This document shows, piece by piece, positions 61,509 through 64,000 of a DNA stretch of 64,000 bases. Under the pieces are notes generated by a model, which saw only the letters and a list, made by a program, of their open reading frames with translations, had not been told where the DNA came from and made no database searches. Where the stretch lies: contig CAYOSF010000009.1 of assembly GCA_964406605.1 (NCBI GenBank), forward strand, positions 155,341 through 219,340. The letters are read 5' to 3'. Each line of letters starts with the position of its first letter. The stretch's first letter is position 1. The translations under genes and the position numbers were made by a program. The stretch comes from CAYOSF01 sp964406605. GTDB lineage: Bacteria; Chloroflexota; Dehalococcoidia; DSTF01; RBG-16-68-14.

Positions 61509-61530
61509 GGACGGACCTTCAGGTCGGTCC
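61509..61530. repeat. Palindrome GGACGGACCT-TC-AGGTCGGTCC
   Basis: 10-bp arms with one mismatch, 23 bases after the previous palindrome and with the same TTCAGG centre. Confidence 0.7.
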
Positions 61531-61613
61531 GCGGCCACCAAGTTGCTGTAGCCGCGGCCGGCCCTACCCTCGCCCCGCCTCAGGCGGGGAGAGGGTCGAC
61601 CGCCAGGTCGGGG

Positions 61614-61655
61614 TGAGGGCGAGGGCGAGGATCGCCGCGTGCAGCTGTTGTGGCG
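61614..61655 (+). repeat. Copy of the 60445 gene 3' end
   Basis: GAGGGCGAGGGCGAGGATCG and the following CCGCGTG match the end of the MBL/winged-helix gene (from 61328), then diverge at the stop codon (TTGTGG in place of CTGTAG). The match is 27 bases exact. Confidence 0.75.
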
Positions 61656-61898
61656 TCCACCCGGGGCCACCCGTTCCCACCGGACTGTCACTCGACTTAG
61701 AGCCGACGGCCACAGCCCCGGATCGCTTCTCCGCGCGTTCTCTCCTCTTGTTGACGCCTGCGCTCACCTGCTCTTTGGTCCCGAGGCAGGACCAATTGTT
61801 GCTGCACAGCGAGGCCGTTGCCGATGCGTGGCTCAAGAGGGGCCGAATGGCCCTTGTATTCTTATGGCCACTCTGCTAAGAAGATAGCCACGCGTGGC

Positions 61899-61921
61899 GA
61901 GCCCGCGCACATGTCGGGCTC
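61899..61921 (+). terminator. Hairpin GAGCCCG...CGGGCTC
   Basis: 7-bp arms with a 9-base loop, followed by TCAATT, in the gap before the protease gene. The terminator role is uncertain. Confidence 0.35.
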
Positions 61922-62039
61922 TCAATTGCGGGGGAGGGACGTTCCACTCAGTCGCTGGCCGGCGATTCGCCCGATTCAGTGATCGCCCTCGTCCGCCGGA
62001 CGGACATGGAGATGTGTGGCGAAGGGGGTGGGCGATACA

Positions 62040-64000
62040 ATGAAGCGTGCGGCGAAGTACATACCGATCATCTTAGCCCTTGCACTTGTAGTAGCCGTTA
62101 GCTCGCTTCTCGTTACTGAGTCGGGTACCGCCTCTAGCGCCTCTGTAGCGGCACCATCAACCGTAGAACAGTCTGGTGCCGAGCCTTCACCGACGGCATG
62201 GCCTCCTAACAACGGGTTCTCTCAGTTCGGCCGCGTCGATGGCGACATAAGCGAAGAGGTCCCGGAGGATGATCCCGTCGCGGTGGACGTGGAGGAGCCG
62301 GGGATCCGGACTGACTTCCCCGTTACTCCGGATACTGGCTCGTACATTCCTCTTCCTATATACAGCGGTGCCGAGTCTTCGCAGCCCGAAACCCGGGTCA
62401 TCTCATTTAATCGCGCCACTGGAGAAGCAACCATCTCGGATGTGACCGTCGATGCGGTCGCATCCATGATGGAGGTTCTGGGCAGCACGGGCGAACGACC
62501 AGCCATGCGCGATCCAGTGCCGGAGGCGAGCTTCTCCTCGCTCTCGTTGGTGGCGAATCCGACAGATTGGCCTTACCGCGCGGCTGTGTGGATCACCCTA
62601 AGCGCTGGCTATTGCTCAGGCGCACTGATAGATCCAATGCACGTGATCACCGCTGGGCACTGCGTCCACGAAGGGAATGGAGGAAGCTGGTACTCGGATT
62701 TCACGATCTATCCGGCTCATGCTGGCAATCCCAGCATATATGGCTCCGCCTCGTGGACCGAGGTTCACGCCTGGACAGCATGGACGCAGGACGGGGATCT
62801 TGACCATGACATCGCCATAATCGACCTAGACAGGCCTGTGGGCGCCCTCACCGGGTGGTATGGATATGGATACCATGACGACTGTAACTACTATACGAGC
62901 GGAACATGGAGACACAGTGGCTATCCGCGCGAAGCTCCTTACACAGGTAATAGGTTCATGTACACCCAGACGGGAGACTTTGATGGATGCGAGATGGATA
63001 TCTTCGGCAATTGGACGGGCAACAGAGTCTTCTATGATCCATACGTGTACGGAGGCCAGAGCGGTAGTGCCGCCATTCGCGACGATATCACCCGCGCGGT
63101 ACTTTCCCACGTGGAGTACTGGGATCCTTTTCATTTGTTGTTTAGACGATCCGCGGACGTACGCATAACAAGCACCAAGTTCGGTATCATCAGAGATACA
63201 TTCATAGCTGACGATACGCCATCCAACTTCGATCTGATTGCTCTCGATACACAGACGTCGCCAGCAAGCATCAGTGCCGGCAGTCAGCTCTCGTCAACGT
63301 CATACGTAGTCCACAACTATTCCTCGGCCGCGTTTAGCGGCACGGTTAGCGCATCGCTGTATCTTTCCACGAACGAAATCATTTCGACGGCAGATACCTT
63401 ATTGCAGAACCAGACCTTCACATGGAGCTTCGGTTCTAAGGACTCTGTACGTGTGACTTCTACTACCCCTCCCACGATCCCTGGAGGCACTTCTGCAGGG
63501 CAATACTACATCGGTGTGATTCTGAACATCACTGACAACAACACGGGGAATAACACGACGCACTACCAAGATACGAGTCCGATCGCGGTAGGACAGCCGG
63601 CTCCGACGGCCACACCAGTACCTCCGACGCCCACCCCGGTGCCACCGACCAACACGCCGACCAACACGCCGGTACCGCCGACTAACACACCGGTGCCACC
63701 GACTAACACGCCGGTGCCGCCGACTAACACGCCGGTGCCGCCGACCAACACGCCGGTACCGCCGACTAACACACCGGTACCGCCGACCAACACGCCGGTA
63801 CCGCCGACTAACACACCGGTGCCGCCGACTAACACACCGGTACCGCCGACCGCGACGTCTACGCCGACGCCGGTGCCGCCGACCAACACGCCGGTACCGC
63901 CGACCGCCACCTCATCACCAACTCCTACGGCCACCGCGATTGCATCAAGCACGTGGTACTTCGCCGAGGGCTACACGGGCGATGGCTGGCTCACCTTCAT
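62040..64000 (+). CDS. Secreted V8/trypsin-like serine protease with Pro-Thr stalk, cut by window edge
   Basis: 653 codons open to the window end. A signal peptide (YIPIILALALVVAVSSLLV) is followed by a propeptide-like stretch and a chymotrypsin-fold domain: His207 in VITAGHC, Asp257 in LDHDIAIID, Ser341 in GGQSGSA. A CARDB-like beta domain (about 385-515) comes next, then a stalk of PVPPTNT heptads (526-624), and then SSTWYFAEGYTGDGWLTF, the start of a domain common in large secreted Chloroflexota and actinobacterial proteins. Codon use is visibly more AT-rich than in the neighbours, perhaps from transfer or surface-protein bias. Confidence 0.88.
   Translation, partial: MKRAAKYIPIILALALVVAVSSLLVTESGTASSASVAAPSTVEQSGAEPSPTAWPPNNGFSQFGRVDGDISEEVPEDDPVAVDVEEPGIRTDFPVTPDTGSYIPLPIYSGAESSQPETRVISFNRATGEATISDVTVDAVASMMEVLGSTGERPAMRDPVPEASFSSLSLVANPTDWPYRAAVWITLSAGYCSGALIDPMHVITAGHCVHEGNGGSWYSDFTIYPAHAGNPSIYGSASWTEVHAWTAWTQDGDLDHDIAIIDLDRPVGALTGWYGYGYHDDCNYYTSGTWRHSGYPREAPYTGNRFMYTQTGDFDGCEMDIFGNWTGNRVFYDPYVYGGQSGSAAIRDDITRAVLSHVEYWDPFHLLFRRSADVRITSTKFGIIRDTFIADDTPSNFDLIALDTQTSPASISAGSQLSSTSYVVHNYSSAAFSGTVSASLYLSTNEIISTADTLLQNQTFTWSFGSKDSVRVTSTTPPTIPGGTSAGQYYIGVILNITDNNTGNNTTHYQDTSPIAVGQPAPTATPVPPTPTPVPPTNTPTNTPVPPTNTPVPPTNTPVPPTNTPVPPTNTPVPPTNTPVPPTNTPVPPTNTPVPPTNTPVPPTATSTPTPVPPTNTPVPPTATSSPTPTATAIASSTWYFAEGYTGDGWLTF
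63615..63911 (+). repeat. 21-bp tandem repeat coding PVPPTNT heptads
   Basis: About 13 units of CCGGTACCGCCGACTAACAC with an added A or G, varying mostly at synonymous third positions, and with short TNT/TPT spacers. It forms the extended stalk of the secreted protease. Confidence 0.92.

Larger units (their letters stand above)
61366..62039. other. Repeat-rich intergenic region
   Basis: 674 bases without a convincing gene. It holds palindromes at 61466-61486 and 61509-61530, a CCCCGCCT/AGGCGGGG hairpin, a copy of the MBL gene end at 61614-61655 and a GAGCCCG/CGGGCTC hairpin at 61899-61921. GGGGGTG just before 62040 is a ribosome site for the protease gene. Confidence 0.6.

Noticed and set aside
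63615..63911. Regular 21-bp repeats as a possible CRISPR array
   Set aside because: No unique spacers; the units are contiguous, in frame and vary at synonymous positions.
63563..63952. Gly/Val-rich minus-strand frame (VGGTGVL repeats)
   Set aside because: It is the reverse translation of the PVPPTNT-coding repeats in the protease gene.

Overview
The window is 64 kb of GC-rich bacterial DNA, probably from a Chloroflexota (Dehalococcoidia or Thermomicrobia-like) bacterium. The organism call is inference. It rests on gene content (citramalate synthase beside leuACD, a small NCCGN..GC protein, T-box and ydaO-class leaders, an FAEG-type secreted protein) and on dense short palindromic intergenic repeats. 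A run of 10 Ns at 51172-51181 shows that it is an assembled scaffold. One tRNA (Pro, CGG) is present and no rRNA.

Layout. 0-10 kb: a truncated MFS transporter behind a clear cyclic-di-AMP (ydaO) riboswitch, an acyl-CoA dehydrogenase, a small lipoprotein, gyrA with an unusual quinolone-resistance region and a histone-like tail, a hydrolase-adenylate cyclase fusion, a class I amidotransferase and a TPR protein. 10.1-26.1 kb: one long plus-strand surface-glycan cluster. It holds three GT4 and one GT2 glycosyltransferases, a flippase, a methyltransferase, an initiating sugar-phosphate transferase, a FlaA1/CapD-type dehydratase with an aminotransferase, and all five enzyme types needed to make UDP-ManNAc3NAcA or a close relative. 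26-34 kb: a zinc-ribbon protein, an OmpR-type two-component system, a nucleotidyltransferase, an amino-acid-type binding lipoprotein and an MMPL transporter.

34.8-46 kb: a minus-strand branched-chain amino-acid operon, ilvB-ilvN-ilvC-leuA-leuC-leuD-(small Cys-rich gene)-cimA. It starts from a sigma70-like promoter and a T-box with a probable CTC (Leu) specifier. A second candidate control element follows the T-box: a 49-codon leucine-rich reading frame overlapped and followed by hairpins. Two Y1 (HUH-type) transposase-like genes sit inside the operon, each flanked by its own palindrome family. ilvE lies separately at 49 kb, and ilvD and leuB are not in the window.

46-64 kb: a geranylgeranyl-reductase-like flavoprotein, a membrane protein, an enoyl-CoA hydratase, an M20 peptidase, a BrnT/RHH toxin-antitoxin pair with an operator-like site, a DUF6941 protein, an Hsp70-like protein behind a possible seven-codon attenuator peptide, a GIY-YIG-like protein, two MBL-fold hydrolases whose 3' ends are duplicated in neighbouring DNA, a MutY-like glycosylase lacking the catalytic Glu, and a secreted V8-like protease with a PVPPTNT stalk that runs off the end.

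Themes worth following are layered RNA control of amino-acid synthesis, a palindrome superfamily with a shared TTCAGG-type centre but different self-complementary arms beside Y1 transposases, and repeated copying of gene 3' ends into intergenic DNA.
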